Source: Takakia lepidozioides (lineage: Eukaryota > Streptophyta > Takakiopsida > Takakiales > Takakiaceae). Taken from it: a stretch of DNA of 64,000 nt. The translations under genes were made by a program, and so were the position numbers. How positions within the stretch are numbered: the first letter of the stretch is position 1; the number at the start of each line of letters is the position of its first letter. Below the pieces are notes generated by a model, which saw only the letters and a list, made by a program, of their open reading frames with translations, was not told the origin of the DNA and made no database searches. Below are positions 23,410 to 33,222 of the stretch, in pieces. The stretch lies in the NCBI GenBank assembly GCA_030704615.1, contig CM060732.1:64399053-64463052 (forward strand), written 5' to 3'.

Positions 23410-23495
23410 GGAGAGGAAGTGAGGGAAGAATAAGCCTCCCTTGGCTTATATCCCCCCCGCCCTCATTTCTCGGGCCACATGGAGGGCGAATCTTT
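23410..23495 (-). promoter_or_regulatory. Core promoter of the RING-H2 gene
   Basis: On the minus strand: AATGAGGGCGGGGGGGATATAAGCC with the TATA box at 23452-23443, then CTTCCCTCACTTCC at about 23428-23415. The ATG at 23129 lies about 318 bp downstream. Upstream sequence (GATTCGCCCTCCATGTGG) resembles that in the modules at 25030 and 25275. Confidence 0.65.
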
Positions 23496-24955
23496 TCGAA
23501 ACGACCGCTTATTTGGCAGTCGCTCGATTTTCCAGATAAAAAAAAAAAAAGCAACCGCCATAACTGGCGGTCGCTCCATTTTCCGGGGAAAAAAAAAAAA
23601 CGACCGCCAGAACAGGCGGTCGCTCTATTTTCCGGAAATAAATAAATAAAACGACCGCCAACATAGGCGGTCGGTTCATTTTTTGAAAAAATAATAAAAA
23701 AATGACAGCCAACATAAGCGGTCGCTTCATTTAAAAAAATAAAATAAAATAAGCGACCGCCAGCATTGGCGGTCGCTTTATTTTCAAAACATTTAGAATA
23801 AATATGCGACCGCCAACATAGGCGGTCGCTTCATTTAGAAATTTTTTAAATAAATAAGCTACCGCCAACATAGGCGGTCGCTTCATTTTCAAAAAATTAA
23901 AATAAATAAGCGACCGCCAGCATAGGCGGTTGCTTCATTTTTTTTAAACTTAGAAAAAATAAGCGACCGCCAACATAGGCGGTCGCTTCATTTAAAAAAT
24001 AAAAATAAAAATAAGGGGCCGCCAGCGTAGGCGGTCGCTTCATTTTCAAAATATTTAAAATAAATAAACAACCGCCAGCATAGGCGGTCGCTTCATTTTC
24101 AAAAACTTTAAAAAAAAAAAACGACCGCCAACATAGGCGGTGGCTTCATTTAAAAAAATAAAAAAATAAAAAAGCGACCGCCAGCATAGGCGGTGGCTTC
24201 ATTTTCAAAACATTTAAAATAAATCAGCGACCGCCAACATAGGCGGTCGCTTCATTTTAAAAAACTTTAAAATAAATAAGCGACCGCCAACATAGGCGGT
24301 CGCTCCATTTTCAAAACATTTAAAATAAATAAGCGACCGCCAACATAGGGGGTCGCTTCATTTTCAAAAACTTTAAAATAAATAAGCGACCGCCAACATA
24401 GGCGGTCGCTTCATTAAAAAACAATTTAAAATAAATAAGCGACCGCCAACATAGGCGGTCACTTTATTTTCAAAACATTTAAAATAAATAAGCGACCGCC
24501 AACATAGGCGGTCGCTTCAATTTCAAAAATTTAAAAATAAATTAGCTACCGCCAACATAGGCGGTCGCTTCATTTAGAAAAAAATTAAAATAAATAAGCT
24601 ACCGCCGGCATAGGCGGCCGCTTCATTTTGAAAACATTTAAAATAAATAAGCGACCGCCGGCATAGGCGGTCGCTTCATTTTGAAAACATTTAAAATAAA
24701 TAAGCGACCGCCAGCATAGGCGGTCGCTTCATTTTCAAAACATTTTAAATAAATACGCGACCGCCAGCTTAGGCGGTCGCTTCATTTTCAAAACATTTAA
24801 AATAAATAAGCGACCGCCAGCATAGGCGGTCGCTTCATTTTGAAAACATTTAAAATAAATAAGCGACTGCCAGCATAGGCGGTCGCTTCATTTCCAAAAT
24901 AATTAAAATAAAAGCGACCGCCAGTAATGGCGGTCGCTGTATCTTAAGAAATAAC
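23496..24955. repeat. Palindromic array 2, about 27 units
   Basis: Unit of 51-55 bp with consensus AAGCGACCGCCAACATAGG, then CGGTCGCTTCATTTTCAAAA, then an A/T linker close to CATTTAAAATAAAT. The centre is mostly AACATA or AGCATA. Arms are strongly kept while linkers vary in length. Most variants are C/T or G/A changes (GGCGGTTGC, GCGACTGCC). It lies directly upstream (minus strand) of the RING-H2 core promoter. There is no coding potential; short ORFs here are translations of the repeat. Confidence 0.95.
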
Positions 24956-24984
24956 CACAGCGACCGTTAGACATTTGTAAAAAC

Positions 24985-25085
24985 AAAAACTGCCAATCAT
25001 GGAAGTGAGGGGAGAATGACTGGGGGTTTATATGCCCCCCCCCCCCCCCCCCCCCTCATTCCTCGCTCCACGCGCAGGGCAGACC
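24985..25085 (-). promoter_or_regulatory. Orphan core promoter module A
   Basis: Minus strand: GTGGAGCGAGGAATGAGG, a long G run (+ strand C run at 25036-25055), CATATAAACCCCC with the TATA box near 25030, then CATTCTCCCCTCACTTC at about 25017-25001. Same layout as the RING promoter, but what lies downstream is array 2, not a gene. Confidence 0.6.
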
Positions 25086-25087
25086 TC

Positions 25088-25232
25088 GTAGAAGCGACCG
25101 CCACCATGGCGGTCGCTCCATTTTTTTTTAAAAAAAAACGACCGCCACAAATGGCGGTCGCTCCATTTCGCCAAAAAAAAAGAAAAAAAACGACTGTCAG
25201 TAATGGCGGTCGCTGCATTTATAAAAACAATA
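25088..25232. repeat. Palindromic array 3, three units
   Basis: Three units with arms GCGACCGCC and GGCGGTCGC and centres ACCAT, ACAAAT and a diverged AGTAAT unit (CGACTGTC). Lies upstream (minus strand) of core promoter module A. Confidence 0.9.
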
Positions 25233-25239
25233 AAAAACT

Positions 25240-25368
25240 TCAAGCGAAGTGAGGGGAGAATGTCCCAGAGCTTATATGCTCCCCTCCCCCCCCCGCCTCA
25301 CTCCTCGCTCTATGTGCATGTCACACTTCGTAGAAGCGACCGCCACCTTGGCGATCGCTCCATTTAAA
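25240..25368 (-). promoter_or_regulatory. Orphan core promoter module B with one palindrome
   Basis: Minus strand: one GCGACCGCCACCTTGGCGATC palindrome (25336-25356), the shared spacer (CTACGAAGTGTGAC, AGAGCGAGGAGTGAGG), a G run, GCATATAAGC with the TATA box near 25275, then CATTCTCCCCTCACTTC. This is the third and outermost copy of the promoter module. Confidence 0.6.
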
Positions 25369-26062
25369 TAAAAATGAATGCACAGTTGGAAGCATGACAC
25401 AATTGTTCTCCATTCCACATGCAAATCACCGAACACAAACATGAGCAAGTGACGGTGCCTTTGGCCGACATTTTGGCTGGTATACACATGGGCAACATCT
25501 TTTATTTTCCAACACATACACATAGAATGGTTCATGTGATACATTTTCACAAATGCGATGTGATACATTTGTGAAATGGTATCACATCAACCGGTTAATG
25601 TGGCCAATGCATGTCTTCCGCACCATAGCGGAAATGTTCGCCACTTGAAAACACAAACACAAATAATCCGTGCAAACAATATCAAAAATCACATGTACTG
25701 CAAGGTGTTTCATACTGCCGATGTTCATGTAGCAGAATTATTTAGGAATCGTTTTGCTATTCCCATGCCAACAACATCAGGTCCACTGCAACTGCCATAT
25801 TCCGAATTCTGTATCAGCCACCACGGATATGAAACCAGGAACTTCGCACAAAATCTTCAATTCATTCAATTTATGGTGGGCCATGGCTGCAGCCTGCAAG
25901 CTGGCCGGGGTGGCTGATACGTCCGTTTGAACATGACAATCTCAAAGGACGTTGGCATGGGAATAGCAAAAAGAGTACTACAGAATTCAGCTAGAGGAAC
26001 AACAATAGCATGAAACACCTTACCGTAAATATGATTGTTGACATTGGTTGTGATAGCTCCAA
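25369..26062. other. Intergenic region containing an inverted duplication
   Basis: No intact gene. The notable content is the inverted repeat listed separately at 25690-26050. Sequence at 25400-25580 has no recognisable feature. Confidence 0.4.
25690..26050. repeat. Inverted duplication of a coding-like segment
   Basis: The plus strand at 25690-25800 and the minus strand at 26050-25930 translate to similar peptides: YCKVFHTADVHVAELF against YGKVFHAIVVPLAEFC, and RFAIPMPT against LFAIPMPT. The centre is near 25867. Conservation at the protein level suggests a once-coding exon duplicated head to head; function unknown. Confidence 0.6.
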
Positions 26063-26104
26063 TCAATAGAGAACTTGCACCATCAGTTGCGCTCCAACAA
26101 CAGT

Positions 26105-26668
26105 ATCGGTCCCCCGAGTAAATAAAATTCCGTTGTAAATAATAAATTGCATACGCTCGAACCTCACAAATGTCATTTCAACAAAACCGGCCGTATATTG
26201 TGGCATTGTTTGTAACTGCGAATGTTTCAATGTTTCTGACAGGGTACTGAGAAAATGATATATTGGATCCATAGGAGTTGGACAACAAACGTTCCATATC
26301 TCATTCAACTGTGCGATACTACCATGAGTGGCATAGATAAAAAAAGTAATAGGTGTACATGCGACCTCCGTACGTTTAAGTAGAGACCTAATATTAAACG
26401 TTCGGAGGTCACATGTGCAACTTTCCGATCCATGCCTCTCATGGTAGTGTCGCACAGCTGAATGAGAGGAGACGTTTGTTGTCTAACTTCTACGGAACTA
26501 ATACATCGTTTTCTCATAACCCTATCCGAAACCTTGGAACATTACAAATATAAACAGTGAGCAAGTACACAAACCATTTATGTTGCGATGGCAGGTGCCA
26601 GGGTCGAGCATATGCAATGTAATATTTACAATGGGACTTTATTTATTACATGCACGATCAAAATTGAG
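26105..26668. repeat. Long imperfect fold-back, arms about 280 bp
   Basis: Centred near 26386. Inner arms: CATGCGACCTCCGTACGTTTA against AAACGTTCGGAGGTCACATG. Middle: CAACAAACGTTCC against AGACGTTTGTTG. Outer: AATTGCATACGCTCGAACCTC against GGTCGAGCATATGCAATGTAAT. One arm holds an open frame on the minus strand (26455-26063) that includes RFERMQFIIYNGILF; the other arm encodes a similar VEHMQCNIYNGTLF on the plus strand. A transcript would fold into long double-stranded RNA. Confidence 0.75.
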
Positions 26669-26728
26669 TTATGTCTTCATAAAAGTACCATTGTACCGCC
26701 AGAAATGTCATATCTACGAGACAATGGT

Positions 26729-28191
26729 CTACTCCGTCCTATATATGTCTTTCGGCTCAGGCCAATTGAATGGCTTGCCTATGAACCGAAGTACTACATG
26801 GGCTAATGTGACTCTCTCATTCTTGTTGTTGTCGTACAACCTTTGTAGCATTGAATGCCAACAACCTCCCGTAAATTGGTCCTGAAACATACTTTGATCA
26901 TAATGAACACCGCCATTTATTCGTACCGCTATCTTCCCAACGGCAAAGGCCTCCGACGTCATGTCCTGGGGGGGGGGGGGGGGGCATTCGCATTGAAAAC
27001 CGATGCAATATCTTTTTCCACCCACCATCTTTTCGCGAGTTCCCGATCCAGCTTGTCTTGGTTTTCAAACTGGTACGGCGAGGCTTTGCGTATGCCCAAT
27101 GGGATGGCTAAGCCCTAATCACACACCCCAATCTTGATCTCATCGGTGCCATCTGGAAAATGCATCAAGATGTTGTCGGAGGACAAGTCGTTGTGCAGGA
27201 CACCGTTCTTGTGGACAGCATCCATGATGCACACCAGTGCCCGTGCAAGTTTGCTGCGCACTTTCCGGAAACGAAGCAAGCGATTGCATTCCTGGAACTC
27301 TGCTTTCGTTCCCCTTTGTTCCAAAATCACCCTGTTGTCCGAATCGTTGCCCCATTTTCTATCAAGGTTCATCATGTAGCGTATTGTCCCCCCATTCCAC
27401 CAGCGAGTGTAACCCTCTACCTCACGTGCATTCACAGCAAAATACGAGATAACACCCGGATGCTGGAACTTCATTGCCAAACACTCGTCGTTGTGTTGTC
27501 TCAACGCATTTTCTGGATTTTTTGATTTGGGTTTTTTTCCCGCTAGCTCCCAACGCTCCGGTATTCTAGAATCGCCAACAATCCTACAGTGACGGACCTT
27601 AGCATATCCTCCTTCTTTGTAAGGGCCAATCTCTACCACCTTCGCACTAGAGTTCAGGTAATAAAGACTAGTTGTGCTTCCCCCGCCCGATGACCCCGTC
27701 TTCCAAGGGACAACCCTAATTCGGCGATGTGAATTCTGACTTGCCGAGCGAGCCCAATACTCAACACGCCGCATTAACTCGGTTTCGGCGGAGGGTACTC
27801 GACCCTCGGTTGTTCTACCCTTCCATGTCTTCATGAGCTGCCTCAAATTCCACGTGGCGTCTTTCGCCCTGCTTTGGATCCACCGATTGAACTTCAGCTT
27901 GTCCCTGTCCGCCGTCCACTTAGCCACCGCCAAAGCATTTGTCATTTTCCTCTCCATATTTTGCTGGAAAATCTGAAACCCCTCCCATCCATGCCTAACA
28001 TAAGCACTCTCCAGCCTCATCATGTCCCTACCCTTGAAATAATCCGCTACCACTTCTTTCATCCTATCCAAGGCATCCGGTCCCGGGTAGTCTGGCTTGT
28101 TGACCTGGCTATCCCGTTCCTGGGCACGTTTTCTCTTCCTCCGCCCCCCAGACGATCCCGCCCCAGAACTTGAATTCACAACCCCCGACAT
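26729..28191 (-). pseudogene. Protein-kinase-like gene, decayed
   Basis: Starts MSGVVNSSSGAGSSGGRRKR with a basic patch. A helical charged region precedes a kinase-like domain: SAKVVEIGPYKEGGYAKVRH (Gly-rich loop region), WELAGKKPKSK (probable ATP-binding Lys), HPGVISYFAVNAREVEGY, catalytic loop HNDLSSDNILMHF (HRD reads HND) and VCD*GLAIPLG, where the DFG position would be DWG if the TAG at 27115 was TGG. The C-lobe continues in frame to about 27030 and, past a run of 18 C/G bases (26968-26985), in another frame to FNWPEPKDIYRTE. It is intronless. Substrate unknown; the altered HRD and DFG motifs leave activity open even before the stop. Its promoter matches those of the hAT and RING genes. 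Confidence 0.72.
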
Positions 28192-28764
28192 TGTATAAAC
28201 ATTTGCCCACTACAGGATCCAAAACCTCAGAAAAATGGCAATAAACGTGTGCGGATAGTGTCTTCGTAGTTTTCTGCAAAAAAACAGGCCGCCGGAGATC
28301 TGGAAACGGCAAAATGGTGATACGATGATTGTACCGTGAACAAGTGTGTAGGATTGACCAATAGTAAACCGACAAAACCTCCCCCCCCAAATAATCACCT
28401 TTGCACCTCCCGTTGGCAGTGCCAAGCAACAAAGTCAGAAAGGACTACAGGATGCCAATGAACCACACCACAAGATGGGCAAAAGTGATCAAAAAAAAGA
28501 GGGGGGAATGGTTTATATAGGCGCCCACCAGCCCCCCCCCAAAAAAATGGCATTATGCTTGAAAAGGCGCGACAAGCCAGTGGCGCCTCGCCACGCGCAT
28601 CCACATGGGAGAGGTCAAGGGTTCAAAATCACCTCCCATCCCATTTGTTTCGTTTTTCCTGACCCGTGGCACCTCACCACGTGGCTGGCCGAGGTGCCGC
28701 TTCATGATTAAAAATAAAAAACAAAACGCCACACGGCGGGTCCCTAGATTTCTAAGGGAAAAAA
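28192..28764 (-). promoter_or_regulatory. Leader and promoter of the kinase-like gene
   Basis: Minus strand: CTATATAAACC with the TATA box at 28520-28511, followed by CATTCCCCCCTC. The ATG at 28191 is about 325 bp downstream. A CCACGTGG G-box-like site lies near 28677. Upstream comes palindromic array 4. Confidence 0.6.
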
Positions 28765-29190
28765 AAACACGCGACCGCTTATTTTAAAATGTAATAAAAT
28801 ACAAGCGACCGCCAATATGGGCGGTCGCTTCATTTAAAAATAAATAAATTACGGACGACCGCCAATATGGGCGGTCGCTTCATTTATAAATAAATAAATT
28901 ACGGGCGACCACCAATATGGGAGGTCGCTTCATTTAAAAATAAATAAATTACGGGCGACCGCCAATATGGGCAGTCGTTTCATTTAAAAATAAATAAATT
29001 ACAGGCGACCGCCACTATGGGCGGTCGCTTCATTTATAAATAAATAAATTACCGGCGACCGACAATACTGGCGGTCGCTTAATTTAACAAAATATTAAAT
29101 TACAAGCGACCGCCAATATGGGTAGTCGCTTTTATTAAAAATAATAAATTATATGCGACCGCCAATATAGGCGGACTCGTTTTTTTTTAA
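28765..29190. repeat. Palindromic array 4, about nine units
   Basis: Unit of about 52 bp: GCGACCGCCAATATGGGCGG, TCGCTTCATTTA, then AAATAAATAAATTACGG. The centre here is AATATGG rather than AACATA, so this array was amplified separately from array 2. It lies upstream (minus strand) of the kinase-like gene. Confidence 0.93.
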
Positions 29191-29346
29191 AGAATTAATA
29201 AATATTAGTAATTGGCCACGTCTGTTTTACACCGTGGCTGCCATGTCATTACAAAGGGTAGAAGTAAATCGTAAAAGTCAAATGTAAAAAAATTACGTTG
29301 GTAAACGTCCGTGATGTGACGCACGTCGGACGTGACGGCCGACGTG
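29191..29346. other. Spacer between palindromic array 4 and the gag-protease remnant
   Basis: Short region with a few inverted words (GACGTGACGGCCGACGTGTC at 29329-29348). No gene. Confidence 0.3.
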
Positions 29347-32074
29347 TCAGCGCCATGTCACATCATGAATGATAACTAGGATATAAACAAACACATGAGG
29401 AAGCAAATCAGCCTTGTATGCCAATTGTTTGTCCTCATCGGGTGCCACCGCATGGCTATTGCCCTCCAAGAGCTCACCACCCCAAGCCACCACCCCTGAG
29501 AATGCAGCCAATGTGGGCATCATGTTCCTATGATCCACCGCTACATTCCCAATAAACCGCACTAGGAGCAGTGCACGCCGACCATCCCCTGACTGCCATT
29601 CCGGCCTGTAGGATGTCGTTTCCTCCCAAAAGTCCAAAGTAAAGCCCATCGGGTATAACACAGCCCCACCAACAAGTACATCATAAGACATCGCGTCTGT
29701 AACAATGGCTTTAGCTCTCATGACAGAGCCATCTGTAGGATAATCTGGCAGCAATCGAATGAAGAGCTCATGGCGCGTAATCCCTTGTGTCTTCTTTGAA
29801 CTGCCCAAAGATGTTTGAAATTGGAAAGGGCAAGGCTCCAAATCCGCCTCTGTAAGACCCAAGCCTGCAATTGCTGCTCTCCCCAACATCAATGGCTGTG
29901 CTCTCGAGTCCAACAAGACCCGCAGTGGCCTATACCTCCTCCCGGCTGGGCCACCCAACTGAAACACACCATCCTGATTGTCCACCAGGACTACCCCAGG
30001 AGTCACCATACTACGCTCAATGGCTGGTCTAGCTGACAACTCTTGCAACCTTGCAGTTGTCGCTTGCCATGGCGCAGCTGTGGCTGTCTTCACCCTTGAA
30101 TCCAGGGCATCCATGCACTGCACCTTATCATGCATCATCGCTCTCGCAGAGTCTAGCTGCTAGTCTGAACATAGCAGCTGACCGAATCCCTGGCATTGCA
30201 ATGGTCATTGCAGAAAATAATGGAGCTTGGCAAACCGCCGTAGCCGCCCCCAACAATGTACTGGCTGCACCTCGCTTTGCTGCACCACCCACTGGCATTT
30301 ACCGAGCCACACCAACTCTCCCCAATGACACTCGTGGCTCTACTTCTGGCACACTTGGGCGAGCGGGTGCCATCGATGACATAGTTGGCACTGTCTCAGC
30401 CAATGTGAAAGACTGTGGAAGCCTTGTCTGCCGACTTGCTTCCCCTCTTTGTGGATCAAAATCCACATCCGCTCCTCTTGGCTCAGGAGCACGCGTTGCT
30501 GCTCGAGTGACAACAGCTGCAGAGTCCACATGCAATGGTCCTGCAAGTGCGGCTCCACACATGAAGCCCATACCAATCTGGTCTTCTCTAGGCATAGGAG
30601 ATTGTGCAGGTGGGGCTTGAACCTCAAGCCTTGGAGCTGGCGCAACATGAGTAGTGGCCATGGCAGCAAGACGTTGCTCTAGCTGGGCAAGTCTATCCAC
30701 CATGCTTTGGTCATGACCTTGACCCTGACCCTGTTCTTCTTGGTTTTGGTTACGTCCTCCACCCTGACCTCTGCCTCCTCTACCTCTCTGGACTACATTG
30801 CCTTGTCCTCGGCCACCATTGTTCCCTTGGAACTGGCCTGGCCGCAGTTCATGATGCAAGTTATAACAATGGGCCTCTTCATGCCCATACTTGCCACAAT
30901 GCCCACATTGTAGTTGTGTAGGCTGTGCCTGTGCCGGCCCTTTGCCTCTTTCTGGGCAATCTCTCTTAACATGGGGTCCTCCACAATCCCAACATGTCAC
31001 ACCCGACTGTTATTGGCCTGAGAATGAAGGAAGTGACCTCTACAATTGAGATCCTCTCGGCCCTTCCCTGGGCTTCGCCTGAGCCCCCTTGTTGCCTTGA
31101 GCACGTTGGGCTAGTGGTTGTTGTTGGCTAGGAGCCCCACTTCGTTGTGTCTCCTGACCAAACCCCACCATGACCACTCACTCCTCCACCATATTGAGCT
31201 CTATCCGCTCTGCCAGCAAAAACACATTTGCTAAGGTGGGTTGATCCACTTGTAGGAGAGTTGCATCCCGCACCCTTCTCCTCAGCTCCTTGTCAAGGAT
31301 TCCATACCAGAACTAGACTGCCTGAGCTTCTGTAACCCCTTGGGTTACGTTTATTAAGCGCCTCATGCGAGTGTAAGCCTCCCTCAAACTCTCGGCAGGC
31401 TTTCGTTGGAACTCTTGCAAACTCTGCAATTTCTCCGTCCTTATCCTTTAGTAGTTTCTCCTTAACTCCTCAAAGAACTCCACAACTGGGTTAAAAGCAG
31501 GCACGGGTGTTGGTACTGCAGCAGGAGCTTGGGTGGACTTCCCGGCTCCTGTTTCACTTGACGTCCCATTGCTGCTTGCGGAAGCTGCCGGTGTCACCAC
31601 TGCCATTGTGCCTCTAGTGATAGAGACATAGTCAGGTGACCAATACACCCACCATTCCTCAATCTCTACCTCATGTCCCCGCCTAAACTCATGGTAGTCA
31701 TCCATGGGCGGCCCCTCAAGGTGCTGAAATAGCCCATTCCACGCCATAAAAGGCGTAAAAAGTTGTGGATTGCGCATCTGCTGCAAATCACATCAACTAT
31801 CAAACTCCTGTATGAAATCATCAAGCTCGATGGTGCCCACAGCTCCAGAGTACCGACGTGGCCCCTTGGTAGCTCCATACATTTCCTCCATCATATCCCA
31901 CAACAATGGCACGGAAATGGCTTGCACCCTCGGCGAGAATCCTCCTAACTCTGAGTCTGAACCTTCATCAGAAGACACTGAAGGTGAAGGTGGCCTAAAC
32001 CGCACACCTCGTCTTGTATACCCACTAGTATCACTGGTGCTCGTACCGGCACTCTCCTCAGCAACTGGTGGCAC
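29347..32074 (-). pseudogene. Gypsy gag-protease remnant (second family)
   Basis: Minus strand. It begins MPPVAEESAGTSTSD (32074), runs through an acidic gag N-terminus (LPRGHVG side frame excluded), a TGA after IQEFDS, a segment ending FNPVVEFFEELRRNY, a gag core (RKPAESLREAYTRMRRLINV, FWYGILDKELRRRV), two zinc knuckles (CWDCGGPHVKRDC and CGHCGKYGHEEAHC), then a retropepsin-like fold (VLLDSRAQPLMLGRAAIAGL) where the active-site Gly reads Arg. RT and integrase are absent; coding ends at 29347 near palindromic array 4. Several stops interrupt it. It differs from the 11.7-18.7 kb element in having a double knuckle and a different gag. Confidence 0.8.
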
Positions 32075-33000
32075 CTCCGTGATGAAAACTCACAACCACA
32101 CTTGTTGTAAACTTGTCTCTAATCCCCCTTTCCACAAGGTAACCGGGTAGAGAACCTGTTGCGGCTTATGGCTTAGACTACTAGGTTCGTAACATAAACC
32201 TGCACCTGCATCCACCGCAAGCACTCATATGGTTTGTTGGTCATCAACCCAGCCTCACCATAAGAGAAACAATGGCGGTCTGACTGGTCATCACCCCAGC
32301 CTCACCACCGATAGCATGCTCTAGGATTGGCCGGTGATCAAATCCGGACCAACCTCCTATGAAAACAAGCGCCCACACAAAACAGACATGGCGCACAGTC
32401 AAGCATGCAGATGTGGGGGGGATCCAAACACAAGAAAATCAAAACAGTAACTCCCCCACACAAAAAAAAAACACTCCACAGTGTCGTTCCTGCAAGGACA
32501 CCCCAGCCCAAACCCGGACTGACTCTTGCCTCCACCTACGGAAAGGTTTTGGCCTACATAGAGGGTGGAAGACTATGAGGAAGAGAGACTAAAGCAATTC
32601 CTAATCCCAGAATGCTCTCATCCCACTAGTCTCCCCTTATCTCTAAACGCTCTTGCTCATGACCAACAGACATAACTACCTTCCAGGGTCTCTCAAATAA
32701 CTCTCCAAGAGCCCTCAAGATGTCTCTCAAACAATCTCACTAAGGCCCCCAAAGCCTGCCAAATCTTGGCCCTCAAGGACCCCCAAAAAGTCCTTCAGAC
32801 AAGTTGCCAAAGACTCCTTAAGTTCGCCAAATATTAGCCTCCAATGACCCCAAAATAGTCCTCCAAATAGTCCTCCAATTACCCCTTCAAAAGCTCTTCA
32901 AGTGTCTTACCAAAAGCTCCTCAAAGGACCTCCCAAAGTTCCTCCAAAGGCAATACTCCTCCAGATACACCCTAGATGTCATATTCTTTTAATGAAAACG
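32075..33000. other. Non-coding, possible 5' region of the gag remnant
   Basis: No gene. It contains a short direct repeat (GTCATCA..CCCAGCCTCACCA at 32238 and 32287) and a run of near-repeated TCTCAA/CCAAA words at 32690-32960. Expected position of a 5' UTR or LTR for the gag remnant, but I see no clear LTR border or primer site. Confidence 0.3.
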
Positions 33001-33008
33001 TATGGTAG

Positions 33009-33222
33009 GCAAAGTCTCTCCACTTGTATCCATACACTGTTCACAAAAGAGTATGGTGGGGCAGAGGGAGCCCATACACTGTTTACAAAAACGTATGTTG
33101 GGCAGAGGGGGGCCATACTTTGTTCACAAAAGAGTATGTTGGGCAGAGGGGTTCCATACACTGTTCAAAAAAGAGTATGATGGGCAGAGGGAGCCCATAC
33201 GCAGTTTCTTGAAGAGTATGGA
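33009..33222. repeat. 41-bp tandem repeat, five copies
   Basis: GTATG words at 33051, 33093, 33134, 33175 and 33216 mark a 41-42 bp period; the unit reads GTATGTTGGGCAGAGGGG, then CCATACACTGTTCACAAAAGA. Each unit has a small inverted pair (GTATGG/CCATAC). The ORFs here are translations of the repeat. Confidence 0.92.

Noticed and set aside
23406-23730. ORFs with RPPMLAVVLF-like repeats in the palindromic arrays
   Set aside because: Frames through the palindromic unit; composition follows the repeat, not a protein.
23496-24955. CRISPR array
   Set aside because: The regular palindromic repeats look CRISPR-like, but linkers are A/T-rich near-repeats rather than unique spacers, no cas genes exist, and the surrounding DNA is plant nuclear.
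20686-28191. A single giant transposon carrying RING and kinase genes between two palindromic arrays
   Set aside because: Attractive, but I found no terminal inverted repeats or target duplication bounding such a unit, and the arrays fit promoters of individual genes better.
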